From: Deminuibacter soli | GTDB taxonomy: Bacteria; Bacteroidota; Bacteroidia; Chitinophagales; Chitinophagaceae | Direction of reading: 5' to 3' | Assembly (NCBI RefSeq): GCF_003412455.1 | Contig: NZ_QTJU01000003.1 | Span: 1-64,000 of the forward strand | DNA length: 64,000 nt | Part shown: piece by piece, positions 45,321 to 54,817 of the stretch | How positions within the stretch are numbered: position 1 is the stretch's first letter | How the letters are laid out: every line of letters starts with the position of its first letter | Program-made: the position numbers and the translations under genes | Notes under the pieces: generated by a model | Told to the model about the DNA's origin: nothing | Databases searched by the model: none | The model's input: the letters and a program-made list of their open reading frames with translations, nothing else

Positions 45321-46247
45321 TCATTTTTTCTGCGGCGGCGCTGTTTTCTTCAGCCGTACCGCTGCATTTTTCTGGTAATTGGAAGTGAGGTTTACCTCGT
45401 AACGGTGGTTTTTGTCGGTGATAATCATGAGTGCTGAATTCGGTGGAATAAGGCCCAGGTTCTCGGCAAACATCACCAGGTCGTTGTTGGTGGCAATATC
45501 ATCTACATGTACTTTAAACGTAATGGGTTTGCGTGTGTCGAGTTCTTTTTTGTATTCAACCAGCGCATTATTGTAGAAAATACTTACCGAATCATGGTCA
45601 AAGTCGCCGTTGTCGTACAAGTCAATGCGAACAGAATCTTCTGTTACATCCAGTTCTTTTACCAGGTCTTTGGTACGCATGTTCAGCTGCAGGGTTGCTT
45701 CGCGCTGCAGCTTGGCCACGGGCGATTCAATGGGCTTCAGGTTAACAGAATCCTGTTTGGCAATTTCTTCTTCCACGATGGTTTTAAACGGCACCTCTTT
45801 CAGCAGTTTGGTAAACTTGATATTGATGGGAGGGGCGGTGTTCTTATAAAAATCATCGGCTGTAAAGCTGCCCTGCAGCGTGGTTTCTGCGCGGGATACT
45901 TTCAATATAAAATCTCCTTCCATTTTACAATCCACGCCCAGCGCGGTGTTCACGGTTTGGTAAAACATGATGGGGATAAACTGGATGTGGAGTTTTCTGC
46001 TTGTGGCGTTGTAGGTGCCTTTTATTTTATTGCTGAAGTAACCGTTACGGAAGTAGTAATTGAGTTCACCTGTTACCACACTTCCTTTCTGGTCAAGGAT
46101 AAATTCGAAGAGGTAGTTGTTGGAACTATTGGAACCGTCTACGTTGCCGGCGCCGTACCATTTGCCTTTAACAGACTGTGCCCCGGCTATTTCATAAGAG
46201 CACACAAATAACAGGATTAAACCCAATAACCTGGATACGTTGTTCAT
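45321..46247 (-). CDS. Secreted protein of unknown function
   Basis: A 308-residue protein with a signal peptide (LLGLILLFVCSYEIAGA before QS). The N-terminal half is a lipocalin-like beta pattern (VKGKWYGAGNVDGSNSSNNY, GELNYYFRNGYFSNKIKGTY). The C-terminal half contains DSVRIDLYDNGDFDHDSVSI and PITFKVHVDD, a Bacteroidota surface-protein pattern. No function known. It is the last gene before smpB in this direction. Confidence 0.7.
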   Translation of the reverse strand: MNNVSRLLGLILLFVCSYEIAGAQSVKGKWYGAGNVDGSNSSNNYLFEFILDQKGSVVTGELNYYFRNGYFSNKIKGTYNATSRKLHIQFIPIMFYQTVNTALGVDCKMEGDFILKVSRAETTLQGSFTADDFYKNTAPPINIKFTKLLKEVPFKTIVEEEIAKQDSVNLKPIESPVAKLQREATLQLNMRTKDLVKELDVTEDSVRIDLYDNGDFDHDSVSIFYNNALVEYKKELDTRKPITFKVHVDDIATNNDLVMFAENLGLIPPNSALMIITDKNHRYEVNLTSNYQKNAAVRLKKTAPPQKK

Positions 46248-46294
46248 GAGGGAGGCTAGTTTGTTGCGTATGTTTTCAAGAATCGTGCTACAAT

Positions 46295-46735
46295 TTATTT
46301 AATATAAGCTTTGAGTTCCCTTTCGGTATCTCTTTTCTTAATGGTTTCGCGTTTATCGTGTGTTTTCTTGCCACGACCCAAACCTATTTCCACTTTAACC
46401 AGGTTTTTCTCGTTCATGAAAACCCGCAGCGGAATAATGGTGTAACCTTTTTCTTTCATTTTGGCTTCAAGCCTTTTCAGCTCGCGTGCCGTTAGCAACA
46501 ACTTGCGGTCGTGCACCGCAATATGGTTATTGGTAGTGCCCATTTTGTACTCTGCAATGTACAGGGCGCGCACCCATAACTCACCCTTATCAAACAGGCA
46601 AAAGCTGTCGTTGAAACTTACCTTGCCTTCCCGTATCGATTTTACTTCTGTTCCCAACAATACAATGCCTGCTACATATTTGTCTTCTATGTAGTAATTG
46701 TAATAGGCTTGCCTGTTGTTCATTTCCTTTGCCAT
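46295..46735 (-). CDS. smpB: SsrA-binding protein
   Basis: A 146-residue protein of typical SmpB length: NRQAYYNYYIEDKYVAGIVL, LGTEVKSIREGKVSFNDSF, and the basic tail GRGKKTHDKRETIKKRDTER. SmpB binds tmRNA and is needed for rescue of stalled ribosomes. tmRNA itself is not seen in this window. Confidence 0.95.
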   Translation of the reverse strand: MAKEMNNRQAYYNYYIEDKYVAGIVLLGTEVKSIREGKVSFNDSFCLFDKGELWVRALYIAEYKMGTTNNHIAVHDRKLLLTARELKRLEAKMKEKGYTIIPLRVFMNEKNLVKVEIGLGRGKKTHDKRETIKKRDTERELKAYIK

Positions 46736-46743
46736 ACCTAATA

Positions 46744-46772
46744 AAAAATGTCCCGCCTGTTAACAGCGGGAC
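46744..46772 (-). terminator. Terminator after accD
   Basis: GTCCCGC...GCGGGAC stem; on the minus strand it is followed by ATTTTTTATT. It separates accD from smpB. Confidence 0.75.
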
Positions 46773-46801
46773 GACAAAAATACATTATTCACAACAGCTG
46801 A

Positions 46802-47740
46802 TTATCCTTTAAATAAAGTAATAATCTGCGTGAGTTTATCCCTGAGTATTTTGCGGTCAACGATAAAATCAAGGAAACCATGATCCAGCAAAAACTCGCT
46901 GCGCTGGAAGCCAGGCGGCAGGTCTTTTTTGATGGTTTCTTTAATTACACGCGGGCCTGCAAACCCAATCAGCGCGCCGGGTTCAGCAATGTTGAGGTCG
47001 CCCAGCATACCAAAGCTGGCCGAGATACCACCAAAGGTAGGGTCGGTAAGCAGTGATATAAACGGCAGTCCTGCATCACTCAGCTGCGACAGTTTACCGC
47101 TGGTTTTGGCCATCTGCATCAGGCTGAAAGCACTTTCCATCATACGGGCGCCACCGCTTTTTGAAATAACCAGGTACGGCAGTTTGTGTTCAATACAATA
47201 GTCAACGGCGCGGGCAAATTTCTCACCCATTACGCTGCCCAGTGACCCACCGATAAATTCAAAGTCCATGGCAGCCACTACCAGTCCATTGCCGTTTACG
47301 TTGCCGGTTGCAACGCGCATACTGTCTTTCAGGGTAGTTTTTGCATGAATTTCATCGAGCCTTTTCTGGTACGATTTGAGATCGGTAAAGCCCAGGAAGT
47401 CCTTACTGCGGATATTGTCGAAATGTATGCTGTATTCCTTGTTATCGAAAATGATATCGAAATAGTCGATACTGCCAATGCGATGGTGGTAATTACATTT
47501 CGGGCAAACAAACAGATTTTCTTTCAGCTCGGTAGTGGTGCAGATGTAGTTACACTCCGGGCACTTGCTCCACAGCCCTTCAGGAGTTTCCTTTTTATCG
47601 GCGGTAGAAGTAAGAATGCCCTTGCGCAGGCGCTGAAACCATCTTTCCCTTGCTTCTGAAGATTCAACCGATGTTGGTTCTTCACTGGCTGGCTGACCAT
47701 CACCCGCAAGATTTGCTTCTAAATCCTCTTCGTTTTTCAT
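46802..47740 (-). CDS. accD: Acetyl-CoA carboxylase, carboxyltransferase subunit beta
   Basis: A 312-residue protein. The zinc ribbon is CPECNYICTTTELKENLFVC followed by PKCNYH. The carboxyltransferase fold shows VVAAMDFEFIGGSLGSVMGE, ISKSGGARMMES, LPFISLLTDPTFGGISASF and FAGPRVIKETI. With AccA it carboxylates acetyl-CoA to malonyl-CoA for fatty acid synthesis. accA is not seen here. The acidic N-terminal stretch of about 30 residues before the ribbon is longer than in E. coli. Confidence 0.94.
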   Translation of the reverse strand: MKNEEDLEANLAGDGQPASEEPTSVESSEARERWFQRLRKGILTSTADKKETPEGLWSKCPECNYICTTTELKENLFVCPKCNYHHRIGSIDYFDIIFDNKEYSIHFDNIRSKDFLGFTDLKSYQKRLDEIHAKTTLKDSMRVATGNVNGNGLVVAAMDFEFIGGSLGSVMGEKFARAVDYCIEHKLPYLVISKSGGARMMESAFSLMQMAKTSGKLSQLSDAGLPFISLLTDPTFGGISASFGMLGDLNIAEPGALIGFAGPRVIKETIKKDLPPGFQRSEFLLDHGFLDFIVDRKILRDKLTQIITLFKG

Positions 47741-48030
47741 CTTTCAATGACGTTTTTAATGCCTGTTGCACGGCCAGGATACCAACAAGTGGCCTTCCCG
47801 GGTAAACGGTACAGCAGGCAGATTTTTCATTTAAGGAAGCGCAAATAACTGGTATTTAGTTAATTAAACCAATATTTTGCGCCCTTTTTAACCACAAAAA
47901 CCGATATTTCCGGTGGTTAAGGGGAGGCCGAAGTTAGTGAAATTGACATTACAACGTTTGACGTGGATAAAACGCTGTTAACCGGATGTTATATTCACAC
48001 AGATGGGTTGAGGGATCGATGGTTTAATTG

Positions 48031-49086
48031 TTACAAGGCCTGGATTTCCTGGTCAAGGTATACATCCTGGATCTTTTCCAGCATCTGGAGGCCTTCGTTG
48101 AAGGGGCGCTGGAAGGCTTTGCGGCCCAGGATAAGGCCCATGCCGCCGGCCAGTTTATTTACCACGGCAGTATACACGGCGTCTTTCAGGTCGCTCTCGC
48201 CCTTGCTTTCGCCGCCTGAGTTAATCATGCCTACACGACCGCTGTAGCAATTGAGCACCTGGTAACGGGTCAGATCAACCGGGTGGTCGGTAGTGAGCTT
48301 TTCGTACACCAGGGGCGAGGTTTTGCCATGTTTGGTGGCCAGGTAGCCACCATTGTTGGTGGGCAGTTTCTGCTTGATGATATCTGCCTGTATGGTTACG
48401 CCCAGGTGGTTGGCCTGGCCGGTAAAATCTGCCGCTGTATGGTAATCCACGCCATTCACTTTAAAGCCGGCATTGCGGGTATAACACCACAGAATAGTGG
48501 CCATGCCCAGCTCGTGTGCATATTCAAAAGCCTCTGAAATCTCTTTCAGCTGGCGGGTGCTTTCTGCGCTGCCCCAGTAAACGGTGGCGCCAACTGCCAG
48601 GGCACCCATGTTCCAGGCGCTTTTTACGGTACCGAACAGGGTTTGATCGTACCGGTTGGGCAGGCTGAAGAATTCGTTGTGGTTGATCTTTACAATGAAG
48701 GGGATTTTGTGCGCGTATTTACGGCTCATAATACCCAGTACGCCAAACGTGCTGGCCACACCGTTACAACCGCCCTCTATGGCCAGTTTTACAATGTTCT
48801 CAGGATCAAAATAAATAGGATTGGGCGCAAAGGCAGAGCCGGCACTGTGTTCAATACCCTGGTCAACCGGGAAAATGCTGCAGTAACCGGTGCCGCCGAG
48901 GCGACCGTGGTTGAGCAGCGTTTGCAGGCTGCGGATGGTTTGGTTGTTGCGGTTGCTGTTTAACCAGATATCATCCAGGTGATGCGGGGAGGGCAGGTGC
49001 AGCGTGTTTTTGTCGATTGCGGGTTTGTGTTCAAGCAGGTAGGCTGCTTTGTCGCCTAATAATTCGGTAATGGTTGATGTTGCCAT
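48031..49086 (-). CDS. fbaB: Class I fructose-bisphosphate aldolase (DhnA/FbaB type)
   Basis: A 351-residue protein, strikingly close to E. coli FbaB along its length: [75 protein letters not shown] and [16 protein letters not shown]. The Schiff-base Lys is the one in ADIIKQK. It acts in glycolysis or gluconeogenesis. The class II enzyme is encoded next to it. Confidence 0.94.
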   Translation of the reverse strand: MATSTITELLGDKAAYLLEHKPAIDKNTLHLPSPHHLDDIWLNSNRNNQTIRSLQTLLNHGRLGGTGYCSIFPVDQGIEHSAGSAFAPNPIYFDPENIVKLAIEGGCNGVASTFGVLGIMSRKYAHKIPFIVKINHNEFFSLPNRYDQTLFGTVKSAWNMGALAVGATVYWGSAESTRQLKEISEAFEYAHELGMATILWCYTRNAGFKVNGVDYHTAADFTGQANHLGVTIQADIIKQKLPTNNGGYLATKHGKTSPLVYEKLTTDHPVDLTRYQVLNCYSGRVGMINSGGESKGESDLKDAVYTAVVNKLAGGMGLILGRKAFQRPFNEGLQMLEKIQDVYLDQEIQAL

Positions 49087-49215
49087 AACTGTTCTTTTGA
49101 TTCATTGATGTTGCACTAACAATGAGATACAGTAATGGTTGTGCCGGAATGCGGGAAACAGTTGGCGGGAACGTGAATGTTGCGGGAGCGCCGGTGAGCC
49201 ACCAGCGAATAGCCA

Positions 49216-49292
49216 CGCATGCCCGCGAGGTGTCCTCACCGACGCGTTGTTTGTTGCAGGGGGTGTTGCCGGTGAGGACACCGGCAACGGCG
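49216..49292. repeat. Palindromic intergenic repeat (GCCGGTGAGGACACCGGC type)
   Basis: CGCGAGGTGTCCTCACCGACGCG and GTTGCCGGTGAGGACACCGG words form two hairpins. The same words are near 42,875-42,935 and 58,163-58,185. Confidence 0.7.
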
Positions 49293-49342
49293 TCAGGAGG
49301 TGCAGATTTCCAGCCATAAAACCATAGCACCATAAAGCCATT

Positions 49343-49370
49343 AAAAAAGCGACCTCCGGGTCGCTTTTTT
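49343..49370 (-). terminator. Terminator after the class II aldolase gene
   Basis: AAAAAAGCGACC and GGTCGCTTTTTT arms with a 4-nt loop. Confidence 0.88.
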
Positions 49371-49371
49371 A

Positions 49372-50439
49372 TTATTTGTTCCTGTTGATACAGTTGAGAT
49401 CTTCGAAAGATTGTTCGAGGCGTTTGATGAACGATTCTTCACCCTTACGCAGCCATACGCGCGGGTCGTAGTGCTTTTTGTTGGGTTTGTTGGGGCCTTC
49501 GGGGTTGCCGAGCTGGCCCTGCAGGTATGCTTCGTTCTTTTTGTAGTTCTCGAGAATGCCTTCCCAGAAAGCCCACTGCATATCGGTATCGATGTTCATT
49601 TTGATGGCACCGTAGCTGATGGCTTCGCGGATCTGGTGTTGCGGTGAGCCGCTGCCGCCGTGGAATACATAGTAAACAGGTTTGGGGCCTGTGCCTAATT
49701 TCTGCTCAATGTACACCTGGCTGTTGTGCAGTATTTCAGGACGCAGTTCTACATTACCGGGGCTGTACACACCGTGTACGTTACCAAAGGCTGCTGCTAC
49801 GGTGAACAGGTTGCCCACTTTGCTTAATTCGGTATAAGAATAAGCTACGTCTTCTGGCTGTGTATACAACTTGTGGTTTTCAACGCCGCTGTTGTCAACA
49901 CCGTCTTCTTCACCACCGGTAACACCCAGTTCAATTTCGATGCTCATGCCCAGGGGCTGCATGCGTTTGAAGAATTCAACTGAAGTATGGATGTTTTCTT
50001 CGATGGGCTCCTCGCTCAGGTCGAGCATGTGTGAGCTGAACAGGGGCTGACCTTTTTCTTTAAAATATTGTTCACCGGCATCGAGCAGACCGCTGATCCA
50101 GGGCAGCCATTTTTTGGCAGCATGGTCAGTATGCAGTACTACAGGAACGCCATAGTATTTGGCAACGTTGTGAATGTGCAGTGCACCAGAGATAGCACCG
50201 GCGATATTGGCCTGCAGGTGATCGTTGGGCATTCCCTTACCGGCGATAAACTGAGCGCCGCCGTTTGAAAACTGGATAATTACGGGGGAGTTTACCTTGG
50301 CTGCAGTTTCCAGTACCGCGTTAATGGTATTGGTTCCAATTGTATTTACTGCAGGTAAAGCAAACTGATTGTCTTTTGCATCATTGTATAAAGCTTCGAG
50401 TTCTTTTCCGTGCAGGACACCGGCTCTGTATTTGCTCAT
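49372..50439 (-). CDS. fbaA: Class II fructose-bisphosphate aldolase
   Basis: The ATG at 50,439 (MSKYRAGVLHGKE) is used; the frame extends upstream without need. The 355-residue protein shows FALPAVNTIGTNTINAVLET, VVLHTDHAAKKWLPWI (first zinc His), SHMLDLSEEPIEENI, IEIELGVTGGEEDGVDN, FGNVHGVYSPGNVEL, and VFHGGSGSPQHQIREAI (later zinc His). Zinc-dependent aldol cleavage of fructose 1,6-bisphosphate. Having class I, class II and fbp close together suggests control of carbon flow in both directions. Confidence 0.94.
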   Translation of the reverse strand: MSKYRAGVLHGKELEALYNDAKDNQFALPAVNTIGTNTINAVLETAAKVNSPVIIQFSNGGAQFIAGKGMPNDHLQANIAGAISGALHIHNVAKYYGVPVVLHTDHAAKKWLPWISGLLDAGEQYFKEKGQPLFSSHMLDLSEEPIEENIHTSVEFFKRMQPLGMSIEIELGVTGGEEDGVDNSGVENHKLYTQPEDVAYSYTELSKVGNLFTVAAAFGNVHGVYSPGNVELRPEILHNSQVYIEQKLGTGPKPVYYVFHGGSGSPQHQIREAISYGAIKMNIDTDMQWAFWEGILENYKKNEAYLQGQLGNPEGPNKPNKKHYDPRVWLRKGEESFIKRLEQSFEDLNCINRNK

Positions 50440-50529
50440 GGTGTAAAAACGTTTTTTTGTAATATGAATAAGAAATGATTGGCCTAACGGAACGCAATAT
50501 ACTGCAACTTGGGTTAACAGCCATCGCAA

Positions 50530-51321
50530 CTATTTAACCGCCCACTGCTGCCTGCAACGCCTGAAATAGTCCGGCGCCTGCAGCATGGTGCTGCCATACC
50601 AGCTGAACATTTCGCCATCTGCCAGCTGTACCTGCACACCGGGCAATTCGGCCTGCAATGCCTGTACATGCTGTTGTTTAAAAGGGTAGGGTTCGGTTGA
50701 AAGCAATACCAGCCTGCAGCCCGAATCGCGCAATTGTGCCAGGGTTGTCTGCGGGTAACGCTGCTGTTCCCCGAAAACATTGTGTAACCCGCAACGGCGC
50801 AGCATGGCATGAATAAAGGTATCGCCGCCTGCGGTCATATAGGGTTGTTGCCAGATAAGATAGGCCGCCGGTACCGGTTCCTTTACCGCAGGCAACAGCC
50901 GGAAACCGGTTACCACCTGCTGCAATAACAACGCAGCCTGTTCGTGCCTGCCGGTAAGCAAACCAATATGTGCCAGTGCTTCCAGGGCAGAGGGCATATC
51001 ATGCACATCACTTACATATACCTGGGCCACATTGTACAATAGCTCAACCTGCTGCTGTACGTTTTCTTCCTTACTGGCAATAATCAGCTGTGGCTGCAAG
51101 GCCTGCACCTGCTCTACGTGCACATCTTTGGTACCGCCGATGCGGGTTTTGCTGCGAAACCACGATTGCGGGTGCACACAGAATTTCGTGATGCCAACTA
51201 CTTCCTCCTCCAGTCCCAGGCTATGCAGCCAGGCCGTTAATGATGGCACCAGGCATACAATGCGTGTGGGTGCCTGCGGTAAGGATATGGTTCGTTGCAA
51301 CTGGTCTTGTAGCGTGATCAT
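50530..51321 (-). CDS. Helical-backbone metal/cobalamin-binding protein (BtuF-like), no signal peptide
   Basis: A 263-residue protein with the two-lobe pattern of BtuF/FecB-type binding proteins: RIVCLVPSLTAWLHSLGLEE, VGITKFCVHP, IGGTKDVHVEQVQALQPQLI, and later AYLIWQQPYMTAGGDTFIHA. These are usually secreted; here the protein begins MITLQDQLQRTISLPQAPTR with no signal or lipobox, so it is likely cytoplasmic or its start is not this one. It is alone, without permease genes. Confidence 0.78.
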   Translation of the reverse strand: MITLQDQLQRTISLPQAPTRIVCLVPSLTAWLHSLGLEEEVVGITKFCVHPQSWFRSKTRIGGTKDVHVEQVQALQPQLIIASKEENVQQQVELLYNVAQVYVSDVHDMPSALEALAHIGLLTGRHEQAALLLQQVVTGFRLLPAVKEPVPAAYLIWQQPYMTAGGDTFIHAMLRRCGLHNVFGEQQRYPQTTLAQLRDSGCRLVLLSTEPYPFKQQHVQALQAELPGVQVQLADGEMFSWYGSTMLQAPDYFRRCRQQWAVK

Positions 51322-51589
51322 GGCTGCAAGTTAAGTGATGGTTGAAGGTTTAACGTTTAATGTTTGAAGTTGAAAGTGGGAGCGGAAAATGGTTCAAATG
51401 TTTGGCTGAAATACTTGCCAACAAAGGATTGCGGGAGATGCCTGTTTTTGCTAAAAGCGTTGAGTTGTGCAAAATGATTTTTTATGAAAACGTTTGCATG
51501 GCCACACCAAAGGGTTTGCGGGCTGTAAGTAGCGCTGCTGCTGCATTTCAACACATGGGGATGAACAATTACGGCCTATCTTTAATAAA

Positions 51590-52609
51590 ATGACTGCACC
51601 TATGATTAACAGACAAGTGCTTACACTCGATGAGTTTACCATCCGTCAATTGCGCCATATTCCACATGCCACCGGCGAGCTCAGCAGCCTGCTGCGCGAT
51701 ATTGGCCTGGCAGCCAAAAGAGTGAATGTAGAAGTAAACAAGGCCGGTCTGGTTGATATACTCGGCGACGCAGGCGCGGTGAACGTGCAGGGAGAAGATG
51801 TAAAAAAGCTCGACATCTATGCCAATAACCAGTTAACCGGTGTGCTGCGCCATGGCATTAGTTGTGCCGGTATTGGCAGTGAAGAACTAAACGATTTTGT
51901 GGTGTTTGATGATGAAATAAGCAACAAAAGCAAATACGTGGTATTGTTCGATCCGCTGGACGGCAGCTCCAATATCGACGTAAACATTTCCATCGGCACC
52001 ATTTTCAGTGTACTGCGCAGGGTGAGTGAACCGGGCATGCCGTGCAACCAGGCCGATTTTCTGCAATGCGGTACCCGGCAGGCAGCTGCAGGCTATATTG
52101 TTTACGGCTCATCTACCATGATGGTATATGCCACACGCCGCGGTGTAAATGGCTTTACCTTAGATCCTTCTATCGGTGAATTTTGTTTAAGTCATCCCAA
52201 TATCAAGTACCCGGAAGACGGGAAGATCTACTCCGTCAACCACGGCAATTTTTTCCAGTATAGTGAACCGGTGCGCAACTACATTCTTGCCTGCCAGCAA
52301 AAAACTGCAGCAAACGGTGGCCCCTATACCGAACGTTATATCGGCAGCATGGTGGCCGATGTGCACCGCAATTTGATTAAAGGCGGCATTTTTATGTACC
52401 CCGGCACCACTGCCAAACCGGAGGGCAAACTGCGCCTGCTGTACGAGTGTAATCCCTTTGCCTTTATTGCAGAAGTTGCCGGCGGCAAAGCCACAGACGG
52501 TCATCGCCGTATTCTCGATATTCAACCCACACACCTGCACCAGCGTTCACCATTTTTTACCGGCAGTAAACACATGATGGAGGAGCTGGAGCAGCATCTT
52601 CAGCCATAA
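51590..52609 (+). CDS. fbp: Class I fructose-1,6-bisphosphatase
   Basis: A 339-residue protein. Motifs: VNVQGEDVKKLDIYANNQL, FDPLDGSSNIDVNISIGTIF (metal-binding DPLDGSS), YGSSTMMVYATRRGV and RYIGSMVADVHRNLIKGGIF (fructose bisphosphate pocket), and EVAGGKATDGHRRILDI. The start may be 51,590 or the Met at 51,602. The enzyme removes the 1-phosphate in gluconeogenesis and fits the two aldolase genes nearby. Confidence 0.95.
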   Translation: MTAPMINRQVLTLDEFTIRQLRHIPHATGELSSLLRDIGLAAKRVNVEVNKAGLVDILGDAGAVNVQGEDVKKLDIYANNQLTGVLRHGISCAGIGSEELNDFVVFDDEISNKSKYVVLFDPLDGSSNIDVNISIGTIFSVLRRVSEPGMPCNQADFLQCGTRQAAAGYIVYGSSTMMVYATRRGVNGFTLDPSIGEFCLSHPNIKYPEDGKIYSVNHGNFFQYSEPVRNYILACQQKTAANGGPYTERYIGSMVADVHRNLIKGGIFMYPGTTAKPEGKLRLLYECNPFAFIAEVAGGKATDGHRRILDIQPTHLHQRSPFFTGSKHMMEELEQHLQP

Positions 52610-52695
52610 AGCCATCGAACCATTCAGCTATTTTGGCGATTCTGGTACAATAGTTGGGTACTGGTGTTCGTTATTAAACCATATTTCAACCAATT

Positions 52696-53205
52696 ATGTC
52701 TAAATTATTCCGAGTGATCCGCTTTGCTTTCATATGTACTGTTGTTATTCTCGTTGCCTGTCAAAAAGGAACTACCTCTTCGTCTGTGGCCTATAAAAAA
52801 GATGGCGGCGACAATACGATCAGCCTTAACGGCATGGAGAAAAATATCCTGTATTACATTAACCAGCACCGCCGCGAAATTGGTAAGCCTGAGTTAAAAA
52901 TGATTGACCCGGCAAGTACTGCAGCAGAAAAACACAGTGCCAATATGGCTGCACGCCGCACTGGTTTTGGCCATGAGGGATTTGAAGACAGGGTAGGCAA
53001 TGTAGGCAAACAAATAGGCGGCATCAGCGGTGCTGCCGAAAATGTGGCTTACGGTGAACTTACTGCACAGGAAGTGGTGAACGGCTGGCTGCACAGCCCC
53101 GGGCACAAGAAAAACATAGAAGGCAATTACAATTTAACCGGCATTGGTGTGGCAAAAGATAAAAACGGCACCATTTTCTACACGCAGATTTTCCTGCGTA
53201 AGTAG
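52696..53205 (+). CDS. CAP/SCP-domain lipoprotein
   Basis: A 169-residue protein with a lipobox (VVILVAC). The CAP domain shows ILYYINQHRREIGKPELKMI, AEKHSANMAARRTGFGHEGF, AENVAYG and VVNGWLHSPGHKKNIEGNYN with the His and Glu of the CAP cavity. It acts at the cell surface, role unknown. It precedes the ABC ATPase by 15 bp. Confidence 0.88.
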   Translation: MSKLFRVIRFAFICTVVILVACQKGTTSSSVAYKKDGGDNTISLNGMEKNILYYINQHRREIGKPELKMIDPASTAAEKHSANMAARRTGFGHEGFEDRVGNVGKQIGGISGAAENVAYGELTAQEVVNGWLHSPGHKKNIEGNYNLTGIGVAKDKNGTIFYTQIFLRK

Positions 53206-53220
53206 TAACTTGCCGCTGTT

Positions 53221-53982
53221 ATGCAAAAGACGATTATATCTGTACAAAACCTGGTAAAGCGATACGGTGATTTCGAGGCGGTCAAGGGCATCAGTTTTGA
53301 CGTATATGAAGGGGAGATATTTGGTTTACTGGGTCCGAACGGAGCCGGTAAATCAACCACCCTTGAAATCATTGAAACACTGCGCCCCAAAACAAGCGGC
53401 AGCATTGTGGTAAATGGCATCAACCTCGATGAAGCGCCAAATGATATCAAGAAAATCATCGGCGTGCAATTGCAGTCCTCAGGTTATTATCCCAATCTCA
53501 ACTTAACGGAGCTGATTGAACTGTTCGCCGGTTTATACAACCGCAGCGTTAACGCGCTGGAACTGCTCGATACCGTGAATCTGCGCGATAAGGCAAAGAA
53601 CAAATACAAAGAGCTGAGCGGTGGCCAGAAGCAGCGCTTCTCCATTGCCACCACGCTCATCAACGATCCATCGATTATCTTCCTTGACGAGCCTACTACC
53701 GGTCTTGACCCCCAGGCCAGGCGCAATTTGTGGGATCTGATACTGGATATTCGTAAAAAAGGCACTACCGTTATCATCACTACCCACTACATGGACGAAG
53801 CAGAAATTCTGTGCGACCGTGTAGCCATTGTTGATGCCGGCCGCATCATTGCCCTGAACACACCCGACCAGCTGATCGACGAACTGGTAGCCACAGGCTT
53901 CGAACGCCCCAAGGAAGTAAAGAAAGCCAATCTGGAAGATGTGTTCATCCACATCACCGGCAAAGCGTTGCGGGAGGAGTGA
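53221..53982 (+). CDS. ABC transporter ATP-binding protein
   Basis: A 253-residue protein with Walker A GPNGAGKS, signature LSGGQKQRF, Walker B IIFLDEPTTGLD and switch His in TTHYMDEAE. Close to the ABC-2 (NatA/CcmA) group. No permease follows in the window, where one would usually be found; the next DNA is repeats. Confidence 0.92.
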   Translation: MQKTIISVQNLVKRYGDFEAVKGISFDVYEGEIFGLLGPNGAGKSTTLEIIETLRPKTSGSIVVNGINLDEAPNDIKKIIGVQLQSSGYYPNLNLTELIELFAGLYNRSVNALELLDTVNLRDKAKNKYKELSGGQKQRFSIATTLINDPSIIFLDEPTTGLDPQARRNLWDLILDIRKKGTTVIITTHYMDEAEILCDRVAIVDAGRIIALNTPDQLIDELVATGFERPKEVKKANLEDVFIHITGKALREE

Positions 53983-53989
53983 GGGAGAG

Positions 53990-54160
53990 CTGGTGAATAG
54001 TGAGTGATCTTGGCGAGTACCAATTTCGAGAATCGGGAATCGACAGTCGAGACGATCTTAGCGAAGGCTTTATGGTGAGTTGTGAGTGATCTTAGCGAGT
54101 ACCAATTTCGAGAATCGGGAATCGACAGTCGAGACGATCTTAGCGAGTAGTATACTTGTT
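53990..54160. repeat. Two tandem copies of the CGAGAATCG-type repeat
   Basis: Two units of about 80-90 bp, each with GTGAGTGATCTT(G/A)GCGAGTA, CAATTTCGAGAATCGGG and ATCGACAGTCGAGACGATC. They belong to the same family as the array at 59,690-60,175. Confidence 0.8.
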
Positions 54161-54277
54161 TCCGTAGGCAATTACACCAAACAAGCTTGCAGCTTGTAGC
54201 TGGTTTTTATTGGTTTTCAACTATTGTGCCTTCATTAGCACATTTTCAAATTTTCAAATTCTCAAATTGCTCCCTCT

Positions 54278-54802
54278 ATGGATCTTCGTTACCCTATTGG
54301 TCAGTATGAGCCGCAGGCGTTTTCTGAAACGCAGTTGCAGCGCTGGCTGGCAGACTTGCAGTTTTTGCCCGATGAATTGGAAATAGCTGTTCAGACGCTG
54401 GACGAAGCACAGCTGAACACGCCTTACCGCGAAGGCGGATGGACGGTGAAACAACTGGTGCATCATGTGGCAGACAGTCACATCAATGCCTACACGCGTT
54501 TTAAACTGGGACTTACTGAAGACACCCCCACGATTAAAACCTATGAAGAAAAAGAATGGGCATTGCTGAATGATGTGCAAACCGTGCCCATCAACATATC
54601 GCTTACTTTGCTGCATGCACTGCATCAGCGGCTGGTAGCCACTTTACGCAGCCTGCCGCGCGAGGCGTGGGACAGAACTGTATTTCACAGTGGTGCAGGT
54701 AAAACCGTTACCCTCTGGTACTTGCTGGGGAGCTATGCCTGGCATGGCAAACACCATACTGCTCATGTTACCGCATTAAAAGAACGCATGGGTTGGAACT
54801 AG
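54278..54802 (+). CDS. DinB/YfiT-family metal-dependent protein
   Basis: A 174-residue four-helix protein. The YfiT pattern is clear: MDLRYPIGQYEP start, GGWTVKQLVHHVADSHINAY (first His ligand), and YAWHGKHHTAHVTALKERMG (two further His). In Firmicutes the relatives are bacillithiol S-transferases or metal hydrolases. The thiol partner in this organism is not known. It is 15 bp before the NUDIX gene. Confidence 0.88.
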   Translation: MDLRYPIGQYEPQAFSETQLQRWLADLQFLPDELEIAVQTLDEAQLNTPYREGGWTVKQLVHHVADSHINAYTRFKLGLTEDTPTIKTYEEKEWALLNDVQTVPINISLTLLHALHQRLVATLRSLPREAWDRTVFHSGAGKTVTLWYLLGSYAWHGKHHTAHVTALKERMGWN

Positions 54803-54817
54803 ATAAAACAATATACT

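Noticed and set aside
45507-46211. 234-codon plus-strand ORF
   Set aside because: It is antisense to the secreted protein 45,321-46,247, which has a good signal peptide. Composition is typical of an antisense shadow.
51360-51593. 77-codon ORF with LREMPVFAKSVELCKMIFYE, vaguely like a four-helix-bundle protein
   Set aside because: No family support, starts inside repetitive intergenic DNA and overlaps the fbp start. Similarity is too weak to call a gene.
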